From positions 38,737,187-38,801,186 of the forward strand of contig NC_088301.1 of the NCBI RefSeq assembly GCF_032854445.1: a stretch of 64,000 bases of DNA, read 5' to 3'. Source of the stretch: Liolophura sinensis (lineage: Eukaryota > Mollusca > Polyplacophora > Chitonida > Chitonidae). The stretch's first letter is position 1. Each line of letters begins with the position of its first letter. The notes under the pieces were generated by a model that ran no database searches, was not told where the DNA came from, and was given only the letters and a program-made list of their open reading frames with translations. Below are positions 56,069 to 64,000 of the stretch, piece by piece. The position numbers and the translations under genes were made by a program.

Positions 56069-59000
56069 ATATTTCTTAACGCCGCTAAAGATCAAGCAAA
56101 TAAATAATTTTTCATCAACTATATAAGAATATGAACGTTTTGGAGGTTTTGTTAACGCTTCCTGGACATTTCAGTTGTTGGCTGTCCGTGGATAATCTGT
56201 TCATCTGGAGCTTTGCGGGACCCGTTGCGGTCATCCTCCTGGTAAGTACCTGACCCCCAATAAAGAAATCTTCCAACATGTTCCTTATACCTAGATAATC
56301 GGGTGAATGGGGAAAGGGCTATATGCATTATGAACCATCATATCATTCACGTCAGTATATTTATTGGAGAATTCACTTCATAGTCAACATTGTGAACAAG
56401 CTAAAATTCCGCATAAACATTTTAGGATTGTCAATCTTCATTTTACTTATATACTTATATTTGACTGTGCATGGTCTGTAGTTGGTTTCTGACATTAGAG
56501 ACTCAGAGGCATCTGGGATCCATCATATGGTATATGGATTGCCGGGTGCTGTCAAATTAAGTTTAACATCACAGACGATGGGATAATGACTTTTAAATGC
56601 CCTTTAAAACTTGCAAATGTCGCCGGAGTTATGTCCGGTTCCTTCAACTCTCGCCAAATTAATTCGAGCGTTCTTGAAATTCAAAATGCCATAGAAATGG
56701 GACCCTGACTCGCCAGTCTCATTAGACGAGGTTAAGACTACTGAAAATCCTATTAATCTTTATATTTCATCCGTCGAGTTGCTGCCGATAATATCTTTTT
56801 AAGTATCAACCGTTTTAAATGTTAATGCTGAATAAAGGCAATTCGTTGAATGGCAAAGGAGATTTTATGACAGGCGTGTGGTCTAAGCAAAGACGCGTTT
56901 TGCGCATGTACGTCTGTGGCATGGTTCATTTTATTCTAAATAGTTCTTATTTAATTAGCATAGCAGAACGAAGTCCATATGAATCAGTTTCCTTAGTACT
57001 AGCTCAAATACACGTAGAATAAACATAGAATATATTTAGATCATCTTCCACGGTATAACACCATTACATTTAACATAAATTTTTCGTTTCTAAAATAACT
57101 GGTTAAATTGACTTGGCACAGGATTTGAATGCCCATTCCTTGTATCTTTTCATCACCATTGAAAACTGTTAACTGTTGATCCTGATATCTTAATGCTTAT
57201 ACCTTCTTAGTTCTTTGGTTTAATACTCTTTTGGAAATCAGCCGTATGACTATTGACCCAGAACGTCTATTCTGGTGACGGTTGGCTGGTCTATGTGAAT
57301 GTTTGTTCCGAGGCATATATGCTAAATTTTGCTTATTATCTCAATAACTAAGTGTGGTTAAGATTTCTTGATATTGTATGCGTATGTTAAAGAACTAGAC
57401 CTACATACTTTTGATGCTCATGCAAAATTTTCCATTTGCATATGATTTATGATAGGCTGTAAGCCATTAACAGATGAAAGTGACTCGAGGTGGTCACATG
57501 AAACAAAGTCCTATAGGATATTATTCCATACATCCAGGAACAAAATGGAAGAACAGTGAGCCGTATTCAATACACTGACTTAAACACAGGGTTTAGTCTG
57601 AATGTTATTATAGTTTTATAGTACTTTTTCATTTTTACTTGAAAACATTAGGAAACATCTGTTTCTTCAAAACTGCTGAACGGCATTCTGTGAAATTCTC
57701 CATATTTGAACTCACTGCGCAGGCCACTTTGTAATACAGTATATGAGGGCTCAACAGTGAATCCATATATATGGAATTTACTTGCCTTTGGTAGTTTTGA
57801 AGATACCATGGCAACAAGCCAAATATGAACTTGGATGACCTGAGAGACCAGGTCCAAGTCCGTTTGCGCTGAAAACGGACTGTATTAAATAGCGATTAGA
57901 GCCTTAACCTATTTTCTCAGGGCCGGGTCCATGTCCGGCTTGTTACCATTATATTCTCAAAAAGAATTAGGCGAATTCATTGAATTTTCAAACATACATT
58001 CACTGGTGTTTTCTATACGTTAATATTTGAGTGTTCGGCCCTTTTATAGACAGTGCCTCTAAAACTGTAGGCTGGGCAGTAATGTATCAAATACTAGTTT
58101 TTGAGATTGCAGTGTTAAATATTAATTGTCCTGAGATGTAGAGCCGAGAGGTTAAGATCTTACGTGCGACCTGTAATGCACAGCTGTTTTTATCTATTCT
58201 CATTTTAAAGTCTATTGCAGAAGTGCTAAAATGTCACTATTTCTGTGAACAAGATTAGAGTGTTAGTGACGAGGATATCTTACATTTGATTATATGATAT
58301 AATGAAAAATGTTAAATAAAAAATGTCGAATTTTTTGAAGTCCAGGGCTTGATGACGCGTCGGGTGCTCTATTTTAAGGAATACGTGGCTGGCCCAAAAC
58401 GCTTTCGCCCAACATTTATGCTAAAGTCAGTTTTTGTTCGTTATCTGTGAGTGCTATTGTAATGGATAACATTAGGGGCATTTATAGTACATGTATGTGT
58501 GCTTAAATGAAGACATTCTCTGACATGTAACGTGTCTTCTCCTTTATACAGCTCTCTGCTTTCGCCATCCACTGAAAAAGGGCTGGGCAACAATATTCGA
58601 GGAGCAATGTGTGTGTTTTCCCATTCAAATCAATTAGTTAATTAAACATATTGCCAGAAAATATAGCATTGTGTATGCTCGACCATGCATTGGCTGGTAT
58701 ATAATAAAGGTATTCACCTTTATCTGCCCATAGCTTTGTATGTGGCCATAGCTTTGTATGTGACCATAGCTTTGTATGTGACCATAGCTTTGTATGTGGC
58801 CATAGCTTTGTATGTGGCAAATTTATGGGGAATTATGTTTTCTTGTTCTAAGCTGGGATCATGTTTTTGTTTTAAATCGCAGCTTGGACCAAACACTTTT
58901 TGTTACTGTTACCTCATTAATTCTAAAATGAATTGCAATGTGCATTTCTTCTGCCTATGTGTGTGCTTTAGGCCTACATGTGTAGCGAAATATGAGAGTT

Positions 59001-61051
59001 GTATCATAATGGAATATGTCCTTATTCTAATAATTCGAATTATCCCATTGTCGCAATATTACTCGGAAGCAATGAAGCCTTGTCAGTATTTCAGGTTTTT
59101 GTTTGGACATAACTTTGTACTATTAAGAATGATCGAAAGTTTCAGTCAACTACACCATTAAATTAATTGTACCACGCACATTGCAGCAGATTAAAAAAAA
59201 GGACACGCATCCTGTTTAGGTATCTCTGGTCTTATTTTTTTTTTAACGTTTCATATACATGATTTGTGGAAAATGCTGCTCTGTATACGTTGGAAAGCGT
59301 GTGGTGTGATGTAGAATCATCAGTTTGGACAGTGTTTACTAGAATAATGAGTCGAAACATTTTGATCAACCTGTTGATTTGACTGTTTCATGAATGAATA
59401 TATCTACATATGCATACACGTGTTGACTGTGATAATGTAACTTACTTACAGGTGAACGCTACCATCCTCACGTATGCCATGAGCACTGTGTGTAAACATT
59501 CGGAGTACGTCATTAAAGAGAAAACCCGCTCGGATAGTACCAGGTGAGTTTAAGATGATTGTGTCAGTATTCGTAGTGTTGGTCCATAGTTTACCAACTG
59601 AAATATATTTTCTTACAGTAATAGTCACCTTGAGGCGGAATTTGGCTTTACTTTTAAACATGAAAGATTTAAGTTGGGGCGATTTAATTCACTCATGTCC
59701 ATAAACAACTGTTTATATATAGGCATATTCAGGGTGTTCAATAACCCCGCCTTCACATTTCACACATGTACGCCGTCCCGACTCTTTTCTATTACCTCGT
59801 CGATGTGGCCGAGGTGGTTAGCATGCCAGCATGTTGCAATGACACAGGCGGATTTCACCAATGCGGTCGCTGTGAGTTCAAGTCCAGCTCATGCTGGCTT
59901 CCTCTCCGGCCGTACGTGGGAAGGTCTTCCAACAACCTACGAATGATTGTGGGTTTCCGCAGAGTTCTACCGGTTTCCTCCCACCATAGTGCTGGATTAT
60001 CGTTTATGGCCGTTTTAGGAGCCTAATACGACTCTGAGAGCCAGTGTTTTCCACCTATATGGTCATATTTTTACGTCTTTACACTGGATTTTATAGTCCT
60101 ACGTCGGGCACTCTGGTTTCGTGTATGGTAATAGTCAAATATTCTGGATCTGACATATCTGAGCGGGCAGATAAATAAAGGTTTTCACTGTATGGAGACG
60201 TTTAAACGCGGTTATATTGTTACCTCTCTGACGACATTAATCAATGATACATTTTTCAGGGCTTGGATCCAAGGTGCGCTGGCGTTAGAGGTTCTGCTGG
60301 GTCTGACATGGGTGTTCGGGTATTTCTATATAAACGACAAGATGGTCGCCATGGCCTACGTATTCACTGTGCTTAATAGCCTTCAGGGTCTCTTCATCTT
60401 TTGTTTCCACTGTCTCCTCAATAATAAGGTATATACATCAGTTAATAGTAATGTTTACATTTATAAAATTTATTTCACTTGATAAAACACGCCTTTTGGC
60501 TATCTACACGATCTGACTCTTACACGAAAGATCTGCATTCGTCCGCGAATCCGATATTGCAAAGACTATCAATCTCCTTTGCTTGTGACTTGGCCTTTAA
60601 TGAGAGAACACATACAAACGTTAGTTGCCATGGTTTCAGGGTATTTTATCTGAGGTGTCATATCTGGTGGCCCTATAGATGTGAGGAAATGTTGCCTTCC
60701 TGCTATACAATGAGAGCAAGAAAATGTGCATAATATTGCGTATGCTTACTTTATATTCAGTATATACATATACATCTTAATTGCCGCAAAATGTCAACGA
60801 CAAATAACACTTCAGTTGGCTGTATACTTAACAGCATAGATTTAATCCCGACTAAAAATACTAATTTTAGAACTACATTTATACTTCTGACAGTTGTCTT
60901 GCAAAGTTATCCTTTTACAATTTCGTTTCAACAGGTGAGAAAGGAGTACAAGAGGGTGTTGGACATATCTCGCGTCACTACGTCGACAAACACGCGTAGT
61001 GCCACAAGAAGCAGCCTGCATAGAAAGCAAGATCCTTCCTATGAAATGTAG
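28254..61051 (+). CDS. Adhesion GPCR: C-type lectin domain, stalk, GAIN/GPS, latrophilin-like 7TM
   Basis: Nineteen coding exons give 840 aa: 28254-28320, 43253-43404, 43721-43857, 44065-44192, 45820-46133, 46375-46551, 47007-47190, 47410-47532, 48115-48323, 48604-48665, 51202-51328, 51999-52072, 53288-53390, 53598-53751, 55260-55326, 56175-56241, 59452-59543, 60260-60428, 60935-61051. All phases join. Residues 1-22 look like a signal peptide. Residues 24-160 are a C-type lectin domain with WVGL (93-96), EPN (125-127), ND (145-146, LND where WND is usual) and the paired cysteines; EPN plus ND suggests calcium-dependent mannose-type binding. Residues 162-266 form a Ser/Thr/Pro-rich stalk. Residues 267-555 are a GAIN domain ending in a GPS with C510, C530, C542 and C544; self-cleavage is expected between L547 and T548, leaving a tethered agonist starting THFAVLM. 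Residues 561-802 hold seven helices close to latrophilins (SIHKNL, GIDKT, FTWMFLEGV, FIWSF, GLTWVFG), with the C622-C694 disulfide pair. The tail is short (803-840). It should act at the cell surface. Exon 1 rests on phase, signal peptide and context; an extra small exon in the 14.9-kb intron 1 cannot be ruled out. Confidence 0.93.
29728..29819. repeat. (AT)n microsatellite
   Basis: A near-pure run of AT dinucleotides of about 90 bases with one phase break. Open frames through it are artefacts. Confidence 0.97.
33600..33900. repeat. Small minisatellite, about 30-bp unit
   Basis: About ten imperfect units built on GACTAACTGTCCATC and AGATTGACTGACTAAC follow one another, with spacing between about 25 and 35 bases. 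It is non-coding and in receptor intron 1. Confidence 0.8.
34040..34395 (+). repeat. Dispersed repeat family C, two tandem copies
   Basis: Two copies about 180 bases apart share AAAAGGTACTGCATGTATTG-like starts, a CATCG.TGAT block, and TGTGTATATTAATTACCGTA. Further relatives occur near 15.7 kb and 54.5 kb, so the unit is both dispersed and locally duplicated. It is non-coding. Confidence 0.7.
34851..35005 (-). mobile_element. SINE copy in receptor intron 1, truncated head
   Basis: On the minus strand the tail AAATAAATAAATAAATAAAT is preceded by the body (ACAAGAATATTTCACTTAT on the + strand; ACCAGCATTATGGTGG). The tRNA head is missing at the right end. Confidence 0.88.
37560..40770. repeat. 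Large minisatellite array with 32-bp and 90-bp units
   Basis: About 3.2 kb is built from variants of one root unit close to GACAGGATGGTAAGCTCACA plus CAGAGCAGTA. Four zones can be seen. From 37560 to 38280 the units are degenerate. From 38281 to 39180 there are ten indel-free 90-bp units, each made of 32-, 36- and 22-base variants. From 39190 to 40260 the units are 32 bp with shorter forms of about 24. From 40330 to 40600 they are another 32-bp variant (GACAGGATGTTAACCTCACA). Because 90 is a multiple of three, two overlapping minus-strand frames of 343 and 370 codons stay open; they are not genes. Confidence 0.95.
41729..41814 (+). other. Isolated candidate first coding exon inside receptor intron 1
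   Basis: ATGGCGGCAGCTGCG in a good start context (AAACATGG) opens a 28-codon frame that ends at a strong donor, CAGA/GTAAGT. Without splicing the frame stops one codon later. The peptide (MAAAAKTVGKDIMEYYPYLS and on) matches nothing I recognise. Its donor phase (2) does not fit the receptor's second exon, so it is not an alternative receptor start. It may be a retained fragment of another gene or chance. Confidence 0.2.
44300..44460 (+). repeat. Worn interspersed repeat in receptor intron 4
   Basis: Resembles 47745-47970: both have a GGTGAT/GGTCG region, a TT.CGCA.TCT.ACGTT-like block, a GGTTTAC/GGTTTCGCCCACC region and end in GACCA/GACGACCTTAAAAT. Probably an old SINE relative. Confidence 0.4.
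45625..45797 (+). mobile_element. 5'-truncated SINE next to the receptor exon 5 splice site
   Basis: Body and tail of the main SINE (CTTCCTCTCCGGCCGTATG, CGGTTTCCTCCCACCAAAAT, an AAAT-repeat tail) without the tRNA head. CCTGTTTAT occurs on both sides (45616-45624 and 45798-45806), a 9-base target duplication. The right copy lies 13 bases before the acceptor AG of exon 5 (45818-45819). Confidence 0.9.
46575..46660. repeat. AT microsatellite and poly(G) run in receptor intron 6
   Basis: An (AT)n run near 46580-46604 is followed by a G run of ten or more near 46645. No other structure is seen. Confidence 0.9.
47745..47970 (+). repeat. Interspersed repeat in receptor intron 8
   Basis: The stretch ends in GACGACCTTAAAATAAATAT and an AAAT tail, as SINEs do, and shares blocks with 44300-44460. 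The head (GGCATTGGTGATAATAAGTG) is not clearly tRNA-like. Non-coding. Confidence 0.5.
48666..51201. other. Receptor intron 10 (2.5 kb), splitting the GPS motif
   Basis: This intron separates the first GPS cysteine block (CVFWKFA) from the rest of the motif. I see nothing recognisable inside it. The open frame at 49349-49645 matches nothing I know and has no splice support. Confidence 0.6.
51813..51908. mobile_element. 96-bp palindromic MITE in receptor intron 11
   Basis: The left end AGTTGTTCAAAAGTGTATTA and the reverse complement of the right end, AGTTGTTCAAGGGTGTATTA, agree at 18 of 20 positions. The short spacer encodes nothing. Small elements with GTTGTTCAA ends are widespread in marine invertebrates. 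Confidence 0.75.
52155..52345 (-). mobile_element. Worn SINE copy in receptor intron 12
   Basis: TTTTACTCTGTTCTCAAGAA and TTCCGCAGGCCATCGACAGA match the reverse complement of the main SINE with many changes. It starts about 80 bases after the exon 12 donor. Confidence 0.55.
53838..54012 (+). mobile_element. 5'-truncated SINE in receptor intron 14
   Basis: Well-kept body and tail: CTGCCCGGTTTCCTCCCACC, CGTCGTATAAGTGAAATATT, GAGTACGGCGTAAAACACCA and an AAAT-rich tail. The tRNA head is missing. It lies under 100 bases after the exon 14 donor. Confidence 0.9.
54485..54640 (+). repeat. Dispersed repeat family C, copy in receptor intron 14
   Basis: TTCAAAAGTACTGCAGTTAT, CATATAAAGCACAGTGACAC and GTACTTTATGTATGAAGCTG follow the order seen at 34.2-34.4 kb. 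Diverged, non-coding. Confidence 0.6.
54895..55080 (+). mobile_element. Diverged relative of repeat family B in receptor intron 14
   Basis: It begins with GGGGATTAACGTCG and later has CATTATACTGACACCGGTCG, ACCAGTAATTGG, matching the order in the copy at 63.14-63.48 kb (GGGTTTGACGTCG; CATTATACTGATACGGGTCA). The middle part differs, so it may be another subfamily. Confidence 0.5.
55725..56071 (+). mobile_element. Long SINE copy with AAAT tail in receptor intron 15
   Basis: A tRNA-like head (CTCGCTGGCTCAGAGGTTAA) and a second box-B-like block (TATGAGTTCAAATCCAGCTC) precede the standard body and the longest tail in the window, about fourteen AAAT units (56017-56071). The tail ends about 100 bases before the exon 16 acceptor at 56174. 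Confidence 0.9.
56242..59451. other. Receptor intron 16 (3.2 kb)
   Basis: Apart from the 18-bp tandem repeat at 58728-58818 I recognise nothing in it. Confidence 0.6.
58728..58818. repeat. 18-bp tandem repeat, five copies
   Basis: CCATAGCTTTGTATGTGG/A repeats five times with only a G/A change at the last position. The unit is a multiple of three, so frames stay open on both strands (IALYVA or HTKLWP repeats); these are artefacts. Confidence 0.95.
59803..59995 (+). mobile_element. SINE with well-kept tRNA head in receptor intron 17
   Basis: GTGGCCGAGGTGGTTAGCAT is a Leu/Ser-tRNA-like box A region and GCTGTGAGTTCAAGTCCAGC holds box B. The body follows (CTTCCTCTCCGGCCGTACG) but stops after CTCCCACCATAGTGCTGG, without the usual 3' tail. 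Confidence 0.85.
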
Positions 61052-61595
61052 GCACCATCTGTCATCTCTGTGTGGAAGTTTCCATTGCTAAAGAACCATG
61101 ACAAGGCGTGAATTTTGTGTGTGAACAGTCAGTCATTGTCATACTATAACTGTGCCAAAGACTTTACGTGAATCAGCTAATGGGATTCTTTTCGAGACAA
61201 ACTTGCCGAAATCAGTGTACATATATTGTATAAAACTACTTGTAAGCGGCAGCTGTATTTCAGGAAATGCAGTGTCAGTAGCGGTTTGTATTTGGTTTGT
61301 CGCAGTAATGTATACACGTATACTGTTGACAAATCCTACACATTTGTGTATCATGGTTTGGAAGAAAACATGCCTGGTTCCCAAATCTAGATTTAACATG
61401 CATGTAAGAGAGACATCTCTGCAAGCTGAGGGGATGATCGAATTCAAGGAGCGGAATATCTTTTGCTTAGAGGCAGTTTCGCAGCTTAATATTTGTTCTT
61501 TTTCCCTTTATCAGCGGGAAAAGTTCTTGTTCTAATCCATGTGACAATGCATTTTTCATTCTGACCAACCAGTATTCAGTTTATACATTGTAGAT

Positions 61596-61599
<4 letters not shown>

Positions 61600-61641
<42 letters not shown>
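61600..61641. repeat. (AT)n microsatellite in the receptor 3' UTR
   Basis: A run of about 20 AT dinucleotides about 550 bases after the receptor stop codon. Confidence 0.95.
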
Positions 61642-61642
<1 letters not shown>

Positions 61643-62066
61643 AGCAATTTTTGTCATGTCATGTAATGAAACGGAATTGATTGCGAAACGTCAATCCCGT
61701 CGATATTTTAACCTCTATATATTTTGCAAGGCAGTTTAAAGTTGCCCTTTTAATATGCTTGTATTTCCCATGGATATATTTGACATTGTGTATATGACCT
61801 TGATATTTGCTGATGAACTTAAGAGTCAAACATGGAAGATAAGCGGTCAATTGTCCTGCAGAAAAAAACCAAAAAAAAAAAAAAAAAAAACCTTTCTTTT
61901 CGCAACCAAGAACGTAAGCCTCCGCCTTTTCATATAGCTGTGGTTTTGTGTTACTTATCACTTGTGCAAACTGAATACCAGGCTTTACGCGCTTGATATT
62001 TTACTTAGCGTGTTCAGACATTGCAGGGACCCAGACTTATTATTCTTGTGCAGAAAATGCCAAATC

Positions 62067-62072
62067 AATAAA
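62067..62072 (+). terminator. Candidate poly(A) signal of the receptor gene
   Basis: AATAAA followed within 40 bases by a TG-rich stretch (GTGCAATATATGTTGTT), about 1 kb after the stop codon at 61051. Inferred from motif and position only. Confidence 0.4.
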
Positions 62073-63139
62073 AAATTTTAAATTGTGCAATATATGTTGT
62101 TACGTTTATAGTTTTTACATCAGTGCTATCATCAAACAAGTTAGACCTTAACTGTGAGAGACATATAAGCTTTATGACTTCATCATCAGTGCCCTCGGTT
62201 GGGCCTATGTGATAAAAAAAAAATGTTTCAAGTGTCCGTTGGAATACTTTTGAAGAGAAGAATGCATGCGTATGAAGTACTAACAGAAACAACAGCTGAA
62301 CGAGGGCTTCTGACCCCATGCAGTGACCTCGGCGTTGTTCAAGATACATCATATCTCGCTATCATTCAGTCCTCGAAAGCAAAGACTGCATCAACCAATC
62401 ATGCACATCACGTCACACGTCGCGTTCTTCAAATCTTGTCCATATCTTAAAAACGTATGAGGTATTTCGTTTTTGGTTCGATGAGACATTGAACCACTTT
62501 GCTTTCCTTCACTTCTACAAGCAAAGCTATGACTAGTCGATGTATACTTTCGTGATCTCGAGCGATAATGTTGTCGAATACGTCAGAATTAACGGACAGT
62601 TTACAATGTGGCTGGCCTTGTTCAAGTCCCAAATACACTCAGACTTCTTCCTCTTACATGTATACTGACTGAAGAAGACAAGGTTTCCCCAAAATTGGAA
62701 GACTGCCACGATAGATTGGATCATCATGTATTGCATACAAGACAAACTGCTTGGCATCGTTCTGCTTAAGAAAAAAATCACAACACAAATATAATGAAAA
62801 CCAGGAATAACAACTTAGGTGATTTTAAACAGGTCTTTGCTGTGGGAAATGAAATTGAAACATCCGAAGAGCTTTTTGTATAAATGGATATATTTAACGC
62901 CTTCTGTTTGTGATGTGAATTCATTCGAGCAACCCAATTACGAGACACACGTGCCAGACATCCGCGCACATGTATGAACATGCTTGCCTTAAAATACCCA
63001 ATGCTACAGGTACTGCATCTGTTTCTCAGGATTATTGTAACTTCAACCCCGTGCCAGCTTTACGCCTTCCATAGTTTTCTGACTGGTATTGAACGACGTG
63101 CACACGATTTTTTCACATGTATAACGGCGGTCAGGTTTA

Positions 63140-63480
63140 TGGTTGGAGAGCGAGTGCTTCGGGTTTGACGTCGTACCCAACAATTTTTCAGTCATATGAC
63201 GATGGAATTCTTAGGGTGCATGTTATGCGCCTCCTTGTTGCAGGATGGATTTCCACCTCTCTTGATCTAGTGCTGCTTCACCGAGACGCCTTACCGATGG
63301 CAATTAAGTCGCCCCGCCCGAGCCATTATACTGATACGGGTCAACCAGTCGTTGCACTATCCCCTTCATGCTAAATGCCAAGAGAGGAAGTTACAACTTC
63401 CTCTTTCAAAGCTTTAGGTGTGACTCGACCCAGGATTGACCCTAGATCTACAGCTCCCGAAGCGGACGCTCTACTGTGTA
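63140..63480 (+). mobile_element. Interspersed repeat, family B
   Basis: Reverse complement of the copy at 8500-8805. Its order is CGAGTGCTTCGGGTTTGACG, CAGTCATATGACGATGGAAT, AGACGCCTTACCGATGGCAA, GGAAGTTACAACTTCCTC and ACCCAGGATTGACCCTAGAT. It encodes no protein. The palindromic GGAAGTTACAACTTCC is kept in both copies. Confidence 0.75.
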
Positions 63481-64000
63481 TGGTTGGAGAAAAAGGAGGA
63501 CCCGGAATAAACCACCAATCGTCTTCAGGTACATTTACCTGAAAATCGCTACCTGCGAGCAAGTAGAGTCGGCGAAGCCTCTCATATTCATGGGGCCAAA
63601 CACTTCACGAACAGTTTTATAACATCTAATCTTCTGCACGAGACATCACATCATTGCCTTAAATCCAGTCGAGATACAACTGTATGATGCGAAATTGTTT
63701 CGCAAATATGTTATATGCTGATCCCACAAGGGTAAATCATGTAAAGCGATGTTCTCTGCAGGGTTTTCATTCACCACTGCGCATCTGCCAAGTTCCATGA
63801 AAATTAATGAGTTGCGTTGACAAGGTCTCATTTAACCTCATGTCTATATTTGTTCTCAAATAGCAATAACTTGAATTCAGAGAACGCAACCGAAAACTTC
63901 TGGCACATCTACATACTGTTTGCAACAATATCTATTTTTGATAAAATCGGTTGAAAACTTTAGATCTCTCACAATATCTCACTGCATCCAATTCCACATT

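Larger units (their letters stand above)
61052..64000. other. Receptor 3' UTR and downstream region
   Basis: A likely poly(A) signal, AATAAA, lies at 62067-62072 and is followed by a TG-rich stretch, giving a 3' UTR of about 1 kb. The region also has an (AT)n run (61600-61640), a poly(A) run (61867-61890) and repeat family B (63140-63480). No further gene is supported. Confidence 0.5.

Noticed and set aside
59803-59890. tRNA-like sequence with box A and box B (others at 4965, 5378, 9440, 10750, 17938)
   Set aside because: They are heads of SINEs followed by the shared SINE body; the acceptor stems do not pair and anticodon loops are worn.

Overview
The window is animal nuclear DNA: AT-rich, intron-rich and full of dispersed repeats. 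The best guess is a mollusc or another lophotrochozoan. Three signs point there: spliced genes with GT-AG introns, many copies of a tRNA-headed SINE whose body encodes no protein and whose tail is poly(A) or AAAT repeats, and other repeats of a style common in bivalves and gastropods. The species cannot be told from the sequence.

Three protein genes can be rebuilt exon by exon, all on the + strand. (1) Elongin C, 1872-3804, 3 coding exons, 119 aa. (2) Ribosomal protein eS7 (RPS7), 14126-20279, 6 coding exons, 193 aa. (3) A long adhesion G-protein-coupled receptor, 28254-61051, 19 coding exons, 840 aa. All splice phases join without a frameshift, and each total length is a multiple of three. 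The genes are separate units with large gaps and no shared pathway; the first two are housekeeping genes.

The receptor is the most interesting gene. It has a signal peptide, a C-type lectin domain with EPN and ND sugar/calcium residues, a Ser/Thr/Pro-rich stalk, a GAIN domain with an intact GPS cleavage site (HL/TH), and a seven-helix region very like latrophilins. Known latrophilins carry a SUEL/rhamnose-binding lectin (and, in vertebrates, an olfactomedin domain), so this is a latrophilin-type core with a different kind of lectin in front.

Between the genes and in the introns lie at least fifteen copies or fragments of the SINE (two with clear target-site duplications), a second repeat family with copies at both ends of the window, a third family with four relatives, a 618-bp MITE with terminal inverted repeats, a 96-bp palindromic MITE, and AT microsatellites. 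Receptor intron 1 (14.9 kb) holds a roughly 3.2-kb minisatellite with a 90-bp higher-order unit that creates long but spurious reading frames. No CRISPR array, rRNA gene or functional tRNA gene was seen.
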